NCBI RefSeq assembly: GCF_011057975.1
Contig: NZ_CP049109.1
Location: forward strand, 1,581,001 to 1,645,000
Direction of reading: 5' to 3'
Length of the DNA stretch: 64,000 bases
Source: Sphingosinithalassobacter tenebrarum
GTDB lineage: Bacteria > Pseudomonadota > Alphaproteobacteria > Sphingomonadales > Sphingomonadaceae
A program made the position numbers and the translations under genes. Below the pieces are notes generated by a model. The model saw nothing but the letters and a program-made list of their open reading frames with translations, did not search any database and was not told where the DNA came from. Positions 24,501 to 32,786 of this stretch are shown here, piece after piece (position 1 is the stretch's first letter; each line of letters begins with the position of its first letter).

Positions 24501-24559
24501 TGGTTTGTCCGCGGGAGGTGCGGCCGCGCGACAAAAGCGCGTTCCGCCGCCGGCTCGCC

Positions 24560-25399
24560 TCAGGCCGCGGCGCGTCCGCCGATCCGCGAGGCTTCGCGGT
24601 CCTGCCATTCGATCACGGTCAGATAGTTGCGCAGCCGGTTGAGCTCGAGCGTCGCAACAAGCTGGTTGTCGTGCCAGGGGTGGAGCAATGCGGCGACATC
24701 GGCCGCCCAGGGCGCCGATGCATCGAAAATGACGCCCAGGCCCAGCACCGCCGGGACGTGAACCCATGCGAGCGGGCGCGCGTCCGAGCGGACCTCTTCG
24801 AGGAAATCCTCGACGGCTGTAAGCACCCCGTTGCGCGGCCCGCCGGCCTTTTCGGCCCAGGCGAACTGGCCCATGCCGCGCATGCCGCGTCCGGCATGGA
24901 TGCCGCCGTCTTCCAGCTTCACGCCGCCGTCCCAACTGTGCGGATGCACCCATTCGGGCGGCAGCGTTTCGGGGGCATAATACATGTCGCGCCGCGCGCA
25001 CGGCCAGCTCACATCGTGAAGGAAGGCGAGCAGCGGCTTGCCGTCGCGCCGGGAAAGCTCGTCCGCGATGCGCAGCTCGCCCAGCACGGTATAGTAGTTA
25101 TGGTCGCCGTCGATCACCCAGGCATCGACGTCGGTCATGCCCGGCATTGCACGGTGGCTGGTGTCCGCGACATGCGTGACATGCACGTTGCCCGCCGCCC
25201 ATTCGGCGAAGCCGGCCTTGGGCGCGGGATCGATGCTGGTCAGCGATCCGCCGGTAGCTTCGGCATAAGCGGCGAGCTGATGCGACATGCCGCCGAATTC
25301 GGCGCCCACTTCGACGATCGAACGCGTGCCGGCGGCGTGCATGCTGCCAAGGATCAGATCCGAAAATTCGGACATCGAGTGAATGAGAAGATTGCTCAT
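24560..25399 (-). CDS. Class I SAM-dependent methyltransferase, flagellar-island type
   Basis: 279 residues. The SAM-binding motif I is SIVEVGAEFGGMSHQLA, an acidic strand follows (LTSIDPAPKAGF), and WVIDGDHNYYTVLGEL is the IDGDHxY motif of Methyltransf_24-type enzymes that act on sugars or lipids. The middle carries FLHDVSWPCARRDMYYAPETLP. No signal peptide is present. It overlaps the HAD-family gene by four bases (ATGA) and is translated with it. Placed between flaF and motA, it could methylate a flagellin or surface glycan; this is inference. Confidence 0.75.
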   Translation of the reverse strand: MSNLLIHSMSEFSDLILGSMHAAGTRSIVEVGAEFGGMSHQLAAYAEATGGSLTSIDPAPKAGFAEWAAGNVHVTHVADTSHRAMPGMTDVDAWVIDGDHNYYTVLGELRIADELSRRDGKPLLAFLHDVSWPCARRDMYYAPETLPPEWVHPHSWDGGVKLEDGGIHAGRGMRGMGQFAWAEKAGGPRNGVLTAVEDFLEEVRSDARPLAWVHVPAVLGLGVIFDASAPWAADVAALLHPWHDNQLVATLELNRLRNYLTVIEWQDREASRIGGRAAA

Positions 25400-27828
25400 G
25401 CGGCAACTCCGGTAAGCGTGGACTGGGGCTTGGCATCGCTGCCGGGCTGCGGGGCGGAAGCCGCAGCACCCTGACGTTCGGCGATCGGACGGAAAACGAC
25501 GGCGAGCATCATCGCGCGACCGTCCCGAAGCTCGGGCGGCGGCACGGTCATGAAGGAAAAACCGTCGTCGCAGCGGAACAGGTGCGGCGCGACCTGTTCC
25601 ATGCCGTGCAGCGCCGGAAAGGCCTCGATCTCGTCGAGGCCGGGGCGCTGTTTGTCGCTCATGAAACGGTCGACGGGCAGGAACACCGCGCTGTCGAGCT
25701 GGACATATTCGAACAGCTGACCGAACTGGATGCCGATCGTGTAGCGGGAATCGCCGACAGGGATCGGCGCGACGAAATAGCCGTCATGCGTGGCGGTCGC
25801 GGTCACCTTGCCGGTGGTCGCCTGCTGGCCGTCCGAAACGATGACGGGCAAGGCGATGCTGCGATCGATGAAATCGGCGTTCTTGAGCGGCAGGCCGAAC
25901 CGGCGATGCGTCATCAGCGCAAGCTTCATCGACAGGCCTTCGCCCTGAAGCTCGGCCGGCAGATACATGCGCGAGGCGCCCTTCATGTAGAACAGGCCGC
26001 GCTGGCGCAGGCCGCGAACGGCGATATCGCGATCGAACAGCGACACGGTCTGGTCGGTGCCCAGATTGACGTCGTGTTCGAACGCGCCGAGGACTTCGAG
26101 CTCCGACGCGATCGGCAGAAACATCAGCCGCATCAGCGCCGCGGTCGATGCCCGGCGCCACATTTCGGAGGTCACGCCGTTATCGGCGCGCAGGATTTCG
26201 GCGCCTTCGACCGCGGCGAAGCGCAGACAGCCGGCCTGGACGCGTTCGCGCACCTCGCTCTGACGAGCCTTGATGCTCGAATCGCGGCGGATCGGCGTGC
26301 CGTCCTCGGCGTAATCGACCACCGAACCCTGCGCGGCGGTCGCCAACTGTTCAACCACGGCGACATTGCTGCACATCGCGTCGAGCGCGTTGCCGTCATA
26401 ATCGCAGGCGTCGATGAAGCCGCGTTTGTCGAGCCCGGTTCGGTTCTGTTCGCGCAGCAGCAGGTACCGGCCGGCGACATGTACGCCGAGTGAATCGCGC
26501 AGCAGCGTATCGACTTCGTTCTGCGCGCTGCCGTTATAGCCAAGGTCGACCAGCATCAGCGTGTCGCCGCGTTCGGGCTGCACCGCCGCGCGGACGTGTT
26601 CCACCAAGCGCTGGGCGAAAGCGCGGCTCTTGCGGTTGATCAGCTTCATCCAGCGCGGGCTGCGCACGGCCTTCAGGAACGCCGTGCCGGATGTCATGCC
26701 CGATGTTTCGCGCGCGAGCGTGGCGATCTCTGTCGAAGACAGCAGCAGTTGCTTCGAAATCGTCGGCATGTCGCTGCTGCCTTCGCTCTGCAGGAACCGC
26801 TCGACGGCTTCGGGCGTGCGCAGATTGGCGGCAGTCGCGGTATAGCGGCTGATCTCGATCGCGTGGGCGGGAGCCGGGTTACCGATCGCTTCGTGCAGGC
26901 GCATCGGCAGATGGCCGTCGCGCATCATGAAGAGATAATGGACGCGGCCGCCGCGCTCCGCCTCGATCGCGGCCGATTCAGCCGCGAGCCAGCGGGAAAA
27001 TCCGGTGAAAACCGGGCCGAGCGCGGCAAAACCGAACGCCTCTGCCGGATCGTTCAGTCCGGGCTCGACAGCGGCGAGCGTCGCGCGGTGTGGCTGGGGC
27101 GTGCCGATGGTGCCGGCGACCTCGGGATGAATGACGGATCCGGCGGCTGCTTCCAGCCGCAGTCGCTGCGCGGTCGCATCGCCGAACTGGCGCAGGTGCA
27201 GCGTCTGTATGCCGAAGGGTTTGACGCCTTCTACGTCCGCTCTGGGGTTGTCGCCGATATGCAGGATCTGCGCGGGCTTCGCATCGACGCGCTTGAGCAC
27301 TTCGCCGAACAGCCCTTCCGACTTGGAAAGGCCCAGTACCGAGGAACAGAAGACCTGATCGATCAGATCGGCGACGTCCTTGCCCGCGGCAGCGGCGATC
27401 AGCCCGCGAAGCTGCCCGGCATTCAGATAGGTGTCGCTGACGATGATTGTCTTGATGCCGCGGCGCTTGGCCTCCTGCATCAGCCGCACGGTGGGCTGGA
27501 AGGCGAAGCAGTGTGCGGCTTCGGAATCGAGTTCCACCTGCACCGCCTGTGCGCGCTCGCGCTTGCGGGCATTGGGCAGCAACTCGCCGTAGATTTCCTC
27601 GATCGCCACTTCCTTGCGGCCGCGGCGGATCTTCGATGCGTCACGCGCGCGATGTTCGGCCCAGCAACGCTGCAGCTTGGAGGTTTCGGTAAAGGTTTCG
27701 AACAAGTCGGTCGGCGCATGGCAGTCGCGCCAGAGCAAGGTATCGAAACAGTCGAGTGAAAGCAGCGTGATATCGTCACGCCCGTCGAGCGCGTGCGGCA
27801 TCGCATGCGGCAGGATGAAGTCGGACAT
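25396..27828 (-). CDS. Large HAD-domain protein, putative glycan/flagellin modification
   Basis: 810 residues from ATG 27828, which has GAGAGGAACC upstream. The N-terminal 240 residues form a HAD phosphatase-like domain: motif I LLSLDCFDTLLWRD, a late motif QILHIGDNPRADVEGVKPFGI, and a Lys in KSEGLFGEVLKR. The remaining 550 residues, with FMMRDGHLPMRLHEAIG, MLVDLGYNGSAQNEVDTLL and GRYLLLREQNRTGLDKRGFIDACDYDG, match a family seen next to glycosyltransferase and methyltransferase genes; the fold looks Rossmann-like but I cannot name the activity. It heads a two-gene unit with the SAM methyltransferase and carries a TCCTATAA element 43 bases upstream, in common with motility genes. Confidence 0.72.
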   Translation of the reverse strand: MSDFILPHAMPHALDGRDDITLLSLDCFDTLLWRDCHAPTDLFETFTETSKLQRCWAEHRARDASKIRRGRKEVAIEEIYGELLPNARKRERAQAVQVELDSEAAHCFAFQPTVRLMQEAKRRGIKTIIVSDTYLNAGQLRGLIAAAAGKDVADLIDQVFCSSVLGLSKSEGLFGEVLKRVDAKPAQILHIGDNPRADVEGVKPFGIQTLHLRQFGDATAQRLRLEAAAGSVIHPEVAGTIGTPQPHRATLAAVEPGLNDPAEAFGFAALGPVFTGFSRWLAAESAAIEAERGGRVHYLFMMRDGHLPMRLHEAIGNPAPAHAIEISRYTATAANLRTPEAVERFLQSEGSSDMPTISKQLLLSSTEIATLARETSGMTSGTAFLKAVRSPRWMKLINRKSRAFAQRLVEHVRAAVQPERGDTLMLVDLGYNGSAQNEVDTLLRDSLGVHVAGRYLLLREQNRTGLDKRGFIDACDYDGNALDAMCSNVAVVEQLATAAQGSVVDYAEDGTPIRRDSSIKARQSEVRERVQAGCLRFAAVEGAEILRADNGVTSEMWRRASTAALMRLMFLPIASELEVLGAFEHDVNLGTDQTVSLFDRDIAVRGLRQRGLFYMKGASRMYLPAELQGEGLSMKLALMTHRRFGLPLKNADFIDRSIALPVIVSDGQQATTGKVTATATHDGYFVAPIPVGDSRYTIGIQFGQLFEYVQLDSAVFLPVDRFMSDKQRPGLDEIEAFPALHGMEQVAPHLFRCDDGFSFMTVPPPELRDGRAMMLAVVFRPIAERQGAAASAPQPGSDAKPQSTLTGVAA

Positions 27829-27870
27829 GGTTCCTCTCGGAAAGCGCGCGCCCTGATGCACGCCTATTTC

Positions 27871-27878
27871 TTATAGGA
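27871..27878 (-). promoter_or_regulatory. TCCTATAA element upstream of the HAD-methyltransferase unit
   Basis: TCCTATAA on the minus strand, 43 bases before ATG 27828. It places the modification genes in the same promoter group as motA and flgI. Confidence 0.5.
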
Positions 27879-27937
27879 AGAGTTCCGCCCCGGCGTCGGA
27901 ACCGTCTAAAATGGAACGGTCACCGAAGGAGTATTCG

Positions 27938-28300
27938 ATGTCCGTCAATGCTTACCAGGCGGCCCGGAGCCGGGCCGAAACTCCCCGCGCTGCCGAGCAG
28001 CGCCTGATCGGCGAAATCATCGGCGACATGATGATCGCCCGCGATGCCGGTCTGAAGGGGCCGGCGCTGATGGCGCCGCTTCACCGCAACCGGGAAATGT
28101 GGTCCGCTTTCGCCACGGATTGCGGCGCGCCCGGCAACGGGCTGCCCGACGAATTGCGCGCCCAGATCGTTTCCATCTCGCTCTGGGTCGATCGCTTCAC
28201 CAGCGACGTGATGGCCGGGCGCGAGAAGATCGACGATCTGATCGACGTCAATCGCACGATCCTCGACGGACTGCGCGGATCGCCGGCAATGGCCGCCTGA
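27938..28300 (+). CDS. flaF: Flagellar biosynthesis regulator FlaF
   Basis: 120 residues from ATG 27938 with GAAGGAG upstream. The family pattern is clear: SVNAYQAARSRAETPRAAEQRLIGEI at the start, LMAPLHRNREMWSAFATDCGAPGNGLPDELRAQIVSISLWVDRFTSDVMAG in the centre. In alphaproteobacteria FlaF promotes flagellin production or secretion and acts against FlbT. Neither flagellin nor flbT is in the window. It is divergent from the HAD gene and is followed by a strong terminator. Confidence 0.93.
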   Translation: MSVNAYQAARSRAETPRAAEQRLIGEIIGDMMIARDAGLKGPALMAPLHRNREMWSAFATDCGAPGNGLPDELRAQIVSISLWVDRFTSDVMAGREKIDDLIDVNRTILDGLRGSPAMAA

Positions 28301-28326
28301 CCTCGCTTTCTTACTGCTCGCAAAAA

Positions 28327-28362
28327 GGGGCGCTCCGGTATCGCGGAGCGCCCCTTTTTTTC
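28327..28362 (+). terminator. Rho-independent terminator after flaF
   Basis: GGGGCGCTCCG (28327-28337) pairs perfectly with CGGAGCGCCCC (28344-28354) around a six-base loop, followed by eight T residues. It is the clearest intrinsic terminator in the window. Confidence 0.93.
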
Positions 28363-28706
28363 GGCATTGGGCCCTTGTGCCGCATGCAAGCGAGCAGTCC
28401 GGCCTCCTCTCCAATTCATTCCCTGCCGGGCACAGAGGAAATTCCGCCCAGCGGCAAAACGGGGGCTGACTCGCGTGTGCGGACCGGTCGGCCTGGAGTA
28501 TTTCTCATATCGGCGTGCTGTCGTGTCCGGCGCCCTGTGGAGACCGGCGGGCGGTCAGAGCCGATTGGCGGCGTTACGGGGGCGAAGGGCTGGAAGTTAT
28601 CCGCCGCTGACGCACAGATGCAGCATTTCGTCGTTAGAGGAATAGCCTGGGTAAGGCAGTTCGACCCGGACAGCACGAATCGCGCTCCTGCCCGCGAAAT
28701 CGAAAA
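28363..28706. other. Non-coding spacer between two terminators
   Basis: 344 bases between the flaF terminator and the terminator of the second chemoreceptor. Short open frames occur but have no ribosome site and no family-like features. I see no gene here. Confidence 0.6.
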
Positions 28707-28734
28707 GGGCCCGGAAGCATGTGCTTCCGGGCCC
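28707..28734 (-). terminator. Terminator of the second chemoreceptor gene
   Basis: GGGCCCGGAAGCA (28707-28719) and TGCTTCCGGGCCC (28722-28734) are perfectly complementary. On the minus strand the hairpin is followed by TTTTCG, and it lies 28 bases after the chemoreceptor stop. Confidence 0.85.
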
Positions 28735-28762
28735 GATTCATTTGCCTGACATGGTCAAGCGA

Positions 28763-30712
28763 TCAGAAGGACGTCCAGTCCTCGTCCGCTGCGGCGCCGT
28801 TGGCGGCCGGGCTCGGCAGCGGCTTGACCGGCGACTGATAGTCGCTGGCGGGCTTTGCCTCGGCGGGCTTGGCCGGGGTCATGGCGCGCGTTTCGAGCGC
28901 CTTGACCGTAGCCTTGCTTGCCGCCGGAGCAGCCTTTTGCCCTGCCTTCACCAGCGAAGCGGTAGCGGCATATTCCTCGCCGATGTTGAATTTCGACGCG
29001 CGCTCGGCGAGCGAAGCGACTTCGCCCCACAGGTTGCGCGCGGCGGCGGAGGTTTCCTCGACCATCGCGGCATTCTGCTGGGTCGACTGGTCCATCGTGC
29101 CGATCGCGGCGCTGACCTGAGTGATTGCGGTCGATTGCGCCTGGTTGTCGGTGGCGATGTTGTTGAGCAGCGCATGGACTTCGCCGACATCGCTCGAGAT
29201 GTTGGCGAGTGCGCCGTCGACCTTCTGCACCATGTCCACCGCCGCGACGATGTCGTCCTGGGTGATGGTCAGCTGATCGCGGGCACGCTTGCTCTCTTCC
29301 TCCGCGCGCATCGCCAGCGCCGAGACGAGATCGGCGACGACCGCGAAGCCGCGGCCCGCTTCGCCCGCGCGACCGGCCTCGACCGCAGCGTTCATCGCAA
29401 GCACGCGCGTCTGGAAGGCGATCTTGTCGAGCCCTTCGATCACACTGTCGATGCCCTTGGCGCTTTCGGACACGCGCCCCATCGCCTGCACCGCTTCGTC
29501 GGCGGTGTTGCGCCCCGAGGAAACCACCCGGATCGCACCGTCGGCGCGTTCCACCGTGCGCTGCGCGGCGGCGGCGGTCGCCTTGAGGCGATCGTCCATC
29601 TGCGTGACGGCGGCACTGGTTTCCTCCAGGCTCGCCGCGTTGCTTTCGGTGCGGCGGGCAAGGTCTTCCGACGCCGCCGCAATCTCCTGAGATCCGGTCT
29701 GGATCGCCGCGGTCGATTCCATCGCGGCGCCGAGCAGTTCGCGAAGCGACGAGACCGCCTTGTTGTAGTTTGCGCGGACCTCGGCATAGGCTTCGGGAAA
29801 GTCGCGCATGATCGTCACGGTGAGGTCGCCCTGCGACATCGCATTGAGCGATTCACCCAGCGTATCGACAACCATCTTCTGGTCGGCGTCGGCACGGGCC
29901 TTGGCAATCGCATCGGCTTCCTGCTGGCGGGCATTGTCGCGGAACACCACGACGGCGCGGGCCATGTCGCCGATTTCATCCTTGCGCTCATTGCCGGCGA
30001 CTTCGATCGACGTGTCGCCGTGGGCCAGCTTGCCCATCCGTTCGGTGATCGCGGCGAGCGGGCCGGTGATCTGGTTGCGGATCACGACGAAGATCAGGCC
30101 GAAAATGACCGCCAGGCCGATGCCCGCGACCAGGATCAGGGTCCAGGTCGTGCTGCTTGCCTGGTCGCGCAGCGCCACTGAACTCTGCTGGGCGCGTTGC
30201 GCCACGCTTTCGGAAATCGCCGAGGCGGTGGTGTCGGCGACTTCGAACGCATCCTTCGAATCATGCTGCAAGACGTCTTCGGCATCTCCGAGCCGTTCGG
30301 CATACCAGAGCGGCGGAATCTTGGCGGTTTCCCGGCGATATTCGTCGAGCGCCGAGCGCAGTTCGCCGATCTTCTGGCTCTCCTGCGGGGCCATCCGTTC
30401 AAGCTCCGTCATCGCAGTGTCGACGGTTGCGTCGGTTTCCTTGATGCGCGCCATGAACGCTTCGAAATCGGGCCGGTCATGTTCGATCACCGACAGCAGC
30501 CAGATCTGCTGATTGCGATTGTGCGCAGTGTTGATGATGCCGGCAAGGCGGATTGCCTCCGCGTCCTTGTCGGCCAGGTTGCGGGCGGTGGTCGTGGTCG
30601 AATTCAACGACATCACGCCCAGCGAAGCGATGAACACGGACAGCAGTGCCAGCAACGAAATGCTGAGCAGCAGCTTCGCCGAGATACGCAAGTTCGAGAA
30701 AAAGGAGAGCAT
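28763..30712 (-). CDS. Methyl-accepting chemotaxis protein with four-helix sensor domain
   Basis: 649 residues. An N-terminal membrane helix (AKLLLSISLLALLSVFIASLGVMSL) is followed by a 4HB_MCP-like periplasmic domain, a second helix (TLILVAGIGLAVIFGLIFVVI), HAMP (PLAAITERMGKLAHGDTSIEVAGNERKDEIGDM) and the signalling domain. The C-terminus is DWTSF, a W-x-x-F docking tail. From STAAIQTGS to AAARNL the protein is identical to the receptor at 1213-3063, and the DNA is nearly identical. A TCCTATAA element lies 48 bases upstream and a perfect hairpin terminator follows the stop. Confidence 0.95.
   Translation of the reverse strand: MLSFFSNLRISAKLLLSISLLALLSVFIASLGVMSLNSTTTTARNLADKDAEAIRLAGIINTAHNRNQQIWLLSVIEHDRPDFEAFMARIKETDATVDTAMTELERMAPQESQKIGELRSALDEYRRETAKIPPLWYAERLGDAEDVLQHDSKDAFEVADTTASAISESVAQRAQQSSVALRDQASSTTWTLILVAGIGLAVIFGLIFVVIRNQITGPLAAITERMGKLAHGDTSIEVAGNERKDEIGDMARAVVVFRDNARQQEADAIAKARADADQKMVVDTLGESLNAMSQGDLTVTIMRDFPEAYAEVRANYNKAVSSLRELLGAAMESTAAIQTGSQEIAAASEDLARRTESNAASLEETSAAVTQMDDRLKATAAAAQRTVERADGAIRVVSSGRNTADEAVQAMGRVSESAKGIDSVIEGLDKIAFQTRVLAMNAAVEAGRAGEAGRGFAVVADLVSALAMRAEEESKRARDQLTITQDDIVAAVDMVQKVDGALANISSDVGEVHALLNNIATDNQAQSTAITQVSAAIGTMDQSTQQNAAMVEETSAAARNLWGEVASLAERASKFNIGEEYAATASLVKAGQKAAPAASKATVKALETRAMTPAKPAEAKPASDYQSPVKPLPSPAANGAAADEDWTSF
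29029..29712 (-). repeat. Inverted long repeat arm 2 (shared chemoreceptor signalling region)
   Basis: Partner of 2199-2881 in opposite orientation. The two arms enclose about 26 kb that contains all the flagellar and chemotaxis genes of the window. Recombination between them would flip that segment. Confidence 0.9.
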
Positions 30713-30760
30713 AGGGGGCTCCGGCTTGCAGTGGCTATTGGGGATGAGGTTTTCAAGCCA

Positions 30761-30768
30761 TTATAGGA
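30761..30768 (-). promoter_or_regulatory. TCCTATAA element upstream of the second chemoreceptor
   Basis: TCCTATAA on the minus strand, 48 bases before the ATG, continuing to TATAAT. Same group as the motA and fliN elements. Confidence 0.5.
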
Positions 30769-30937
30769 CGGCATCTCCCGGTCCGGCCGCTGCCGGCATA
30801 AATTGATATTCTGCATTGCGACGAAAACCGCCTGCAAAACGCGGCGTAGTTACGTTTCCGGTACAGATACGCGTGTCGCCGGCCGCACCTGGGTATTTCT
30901 ACGGCAACTGACCGATCCGACCTTTCGTCGATGATAT

Positions 30938-30945
30938 TCCTATAA
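30938..30945 (+). promoter_or_regulatory. TCCTATAA element upstream of the porin gene
   Basis: TCCTATAA on the plus strand, 30 bases before ATG 30976, continuing to TATAAT. The porin is the one clearly non-motility gene in the set, so the element may be a general promoter or the porin may be in the same regulon. Confidence 0.5.
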
Positions 30946-30975
30946 TTGCAGGGAGCGTCCAACAGGAGAGAATCT

Positions 30976-32349
30976 ATGCGTTTCCCGATGCCCGGCCACG
31001 GCGCCGTGCTCTCGACGTCGCTGATGGCCGTTGCCGCGAGCGTCGCCGCAGTGCCCGCGGCCCAGGCACAGACCGCAGGCGATGGCGGTCCCACCGTGTC
31101 AATCAGCGCGGACCTGCGCGTGCTTGCCGAAGCCGTTGAAGGACAGTTTCGTTCGAGCGCGCCCGAAAGCGAATTCTTCCTCAGCTCCAGGCTGCAGATC
31201 GAGGCCGAGGTCGATTTCGGCCCGGTCGCGTTCGGCGGCGAGTTGCGCGATTCGCGCGCGCTGTCGATCGAGGACGGTTCGGCGGCGCGCGGCAGCAGCA
31301 TCAACACGCTCGAACCGCTCCAGGCATGGGCCGCACTCGATTTCTCGCCGCTCGGAGGCGAGGCGCGGCTCAAGGGTGGGCGTTTCACGCAGAAGATCGG
31401 TTCCGGGCGTCTGGTCGGCACGCCGGGCTATGCCAACAACATCGTCAGCTATGCCGGCGCGCAGTTGAACTGGCAGCGCGGCGATACCGAAGTCACCGGC
31501 TTCTGGGCGCATCCGTTCGATACGCTGCCGTCAAGCCGCGCCGAAGTACATGACAATAAGGTCGAGCTGGACCGTGTTTCGGAAGGCGAAACCTTCTTCG
31601 GCGTGCATGTCGCGCAGTCGGATCTGTTCGCAGGCGCCACCGGCGAAGTCTTCGTCTATCGCCTCGCCGAACACGATACCGACAAGGTGGAATCGAAGGA
31701 TCGTCACCTGACGACCATCGGCGGCCGCCTAGTACGCAAGCCGGCACCGGGCCGGTTCGATTTCGAAATCGAGGCGGCGGGTCAGTTCGGCACGGTGCGC
31801 GGCAGCGCCGCGCCCACCGATTTTGCCGATATCGACGCGGGCGCGGCATTCGCGCATGTCTCGGCGGGCTGGACGTTCGACAGTCCGGTCAAGCCGAACC
31901 TTTCGCTCGAGCTCGATTATGCGACCGGCGACGGCCGCGACCCCGATCACTATGGCCGTTTCGACATGCTCTTCGGCGCGCGTCGCGCGCTGGGACCGAC
32001 CGGCATCTACGGCCCGCTCTACTGGGGCAACATGATCTCGCCGGGCGTGCGCTTCAGCGTGCAGCCGAGCGCGGACCTCGATATTGCCGGTACCGTGCGC
32101 GGCGCCTGGCTCGACAGTGCCACCGACAGTTTTTCCAAGACCGGTGTTCGCGATGCCAGCGGCGCCTCGGGCAGCTACGCCGGAACGCAGATCGAAGCGC
32201 GTGCGCGCTACTGGCTGATCCGCAAGCTGCTGCGGCTCGAAGTCGGCGGCGCAGTGTTCGCCAACGGTCGTTTCATGGAAGAAGCGCCCAACGCATCCGG
32301 CAACGGCGACACGACCTATGGCTATGCGGCGGTGTCAGCAAGTTTCTGA
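30976..32349 (+). CDS. Outer-membrane porin, alginate-export (AlgE) family
   Basis: 457 residues from ATG 30976, with CAGGAGAG upstream and a Sec signal (LMAVAASVAAVPAAQAQ). The mature protein starts with an ISADLRVLAEAVEG strand and runs as a barrel. LEPLQAWAALDF, RLKGGRFTQKIGSGRLVGTPGYANN, LELDYATGDGRDPDHYGRFDMLFGARR and YGPLYWGNMISPGVRF match the alginate-export family (PF13372), and the protein ends in Phe (AVSASF). These channels pass anionic polysaccharides or other large solutes. No polymer-biosynthesis genes are nearby, so the substrate is open. Confidence 0.85.
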   Translation: MRFPMPGHGAVLSTSLMAVAASVAAVPAAQAQTAGDGGPTVSISADLRVLAEAVEGQFRSSAPESEFFLSSRLQIEAEVDFGPVAFGGELRDSRALSIEDGSAARGSSINTLEPLQAWAALDFSPLGGEARLKGGRFTQKIGSGRLVGTPGYANNIVSYAGAQLNWQRGDTEVTGFWAHPFDTLPSSRAEVHDNKVELDRVSEGETFFGVHVAQSDLFAGATGEVFVYRLAEHDTDKVESKDRHLTTIGGRLVRKPAPGRFDFEIEAAGQFGTVRGSAAPTDFADIDAGAAFAHVSAGWTFDSPVKPNLSLELDYATGDGRDPDHYGRFDMLFGARRALGPTGIYGPLYWGNMISPGVRFSVQPSADLDIAGTVRGAWLDSATDSFSKTGVRDASGASGSYAGTQIEARARYWLIRKLLRLEVGGAVFANGRFMEEAPNASGNGDTTYGYAAVSASF

Positions 32350-32392
32350 GGGCCGCCGAGGCGGGGCGGAAACAGCCAGCTACCGGAAAAGC

Positions 32393-32420
32393 AACGGCCG
32401 CGAGCGATCTCGCGGCCGTT
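32393..32420 (+). terminator. Hairpin after the porin gene
   Basis: AACGGCCGCGAG (32393-32404) pairs with CTCGCGGCCGTT (32409-32420) around a four-base loop. Only a short T stretch follows, so termination may be inefficient. The structure also separates the porin from the ArsR operon. Confidence 0.65.
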
Positions 32421-32451
32421 TGCATATCTGCGACCGATAGCACATTGACAT

Positions 32452-32467
32452 ATAGCTAAATAACTAT
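32452..32467. promoter_or_regulatory. AT-rich dyad at the arsR-type gene start (possible operator)
   Basis: ATAGCTAAATAACTAT is an imperfect palindrome (12 of 16 positions symmetric) in an otherwise GC-rich region, just at the start of the ArsR-family gene. ArsR-family operators are AT-rich dyads placed this way, which suggests autoregulation. This is unproven. Confidence 0.4.
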
Positions 32468-32786
32468 GTATAGAGCCGTCATGGTCGATCGGCTCGAACA
32501 ATCGAAGGCGCTGGCGGGGGAGGCGCGGCTTGCGATCCTCGGCTGGTTGGCCGAATCCGATCGTCATTTCGGGCATCAAGCGACGGGTGCGCCCTCGGAA
32601 ATCGGCGTGTGCGTGACGTTGATCGCGGAAAAGCTCGAAATGGCGCAGCCGACGGTCAGTCGTCATCTGGAGCTTCTGCGCCGGGCGGGGTTCCTGTCGG
32701 TGAACAAGATCGGTCGCTGGTCCTATTTCCGGCGGAACGAGGCGGCGATCGAGGACTATAAGCGGTGGATAGATGAACATCTTTGA
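32466..32786 (+). CDS. ArsR family winged-helix regulator
   Basis: 106 residues from ATG 32466; an internal ATG at 32481 is equally possible, and neither has a strong ribosome site. The helix-turn-helix is VTLIAEKLEMAQPTVSRHLELLRRAGFLSVNKIGRWSYFRRNE, the ArsR pattern. The CxC metal site of ArsR/SmtB is absent (one Cys, in IGVCVT), so it probably does not sense arsenite. It overlaps the hydrolase gene by 14 bases and likely controls it, perhaps through the palindrome at its own start. Confidence 0.88.
   Translation: MYRAVMVDRLEQSKALAGEARLAILGWLAESDRHFGHQATGAPSEIGVCVTLIAEKLEMAQPTVSRHLELLRRAGFLSVNKIGRWSYFRRNEAAIEDYKRWIDEHL

Noticed and set aside
28367..28645. 92-residue plus-strand frame between flaF and the chemoreceptor
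   Set aside because: It has no ribosome site or domain features and lies between two terminators.
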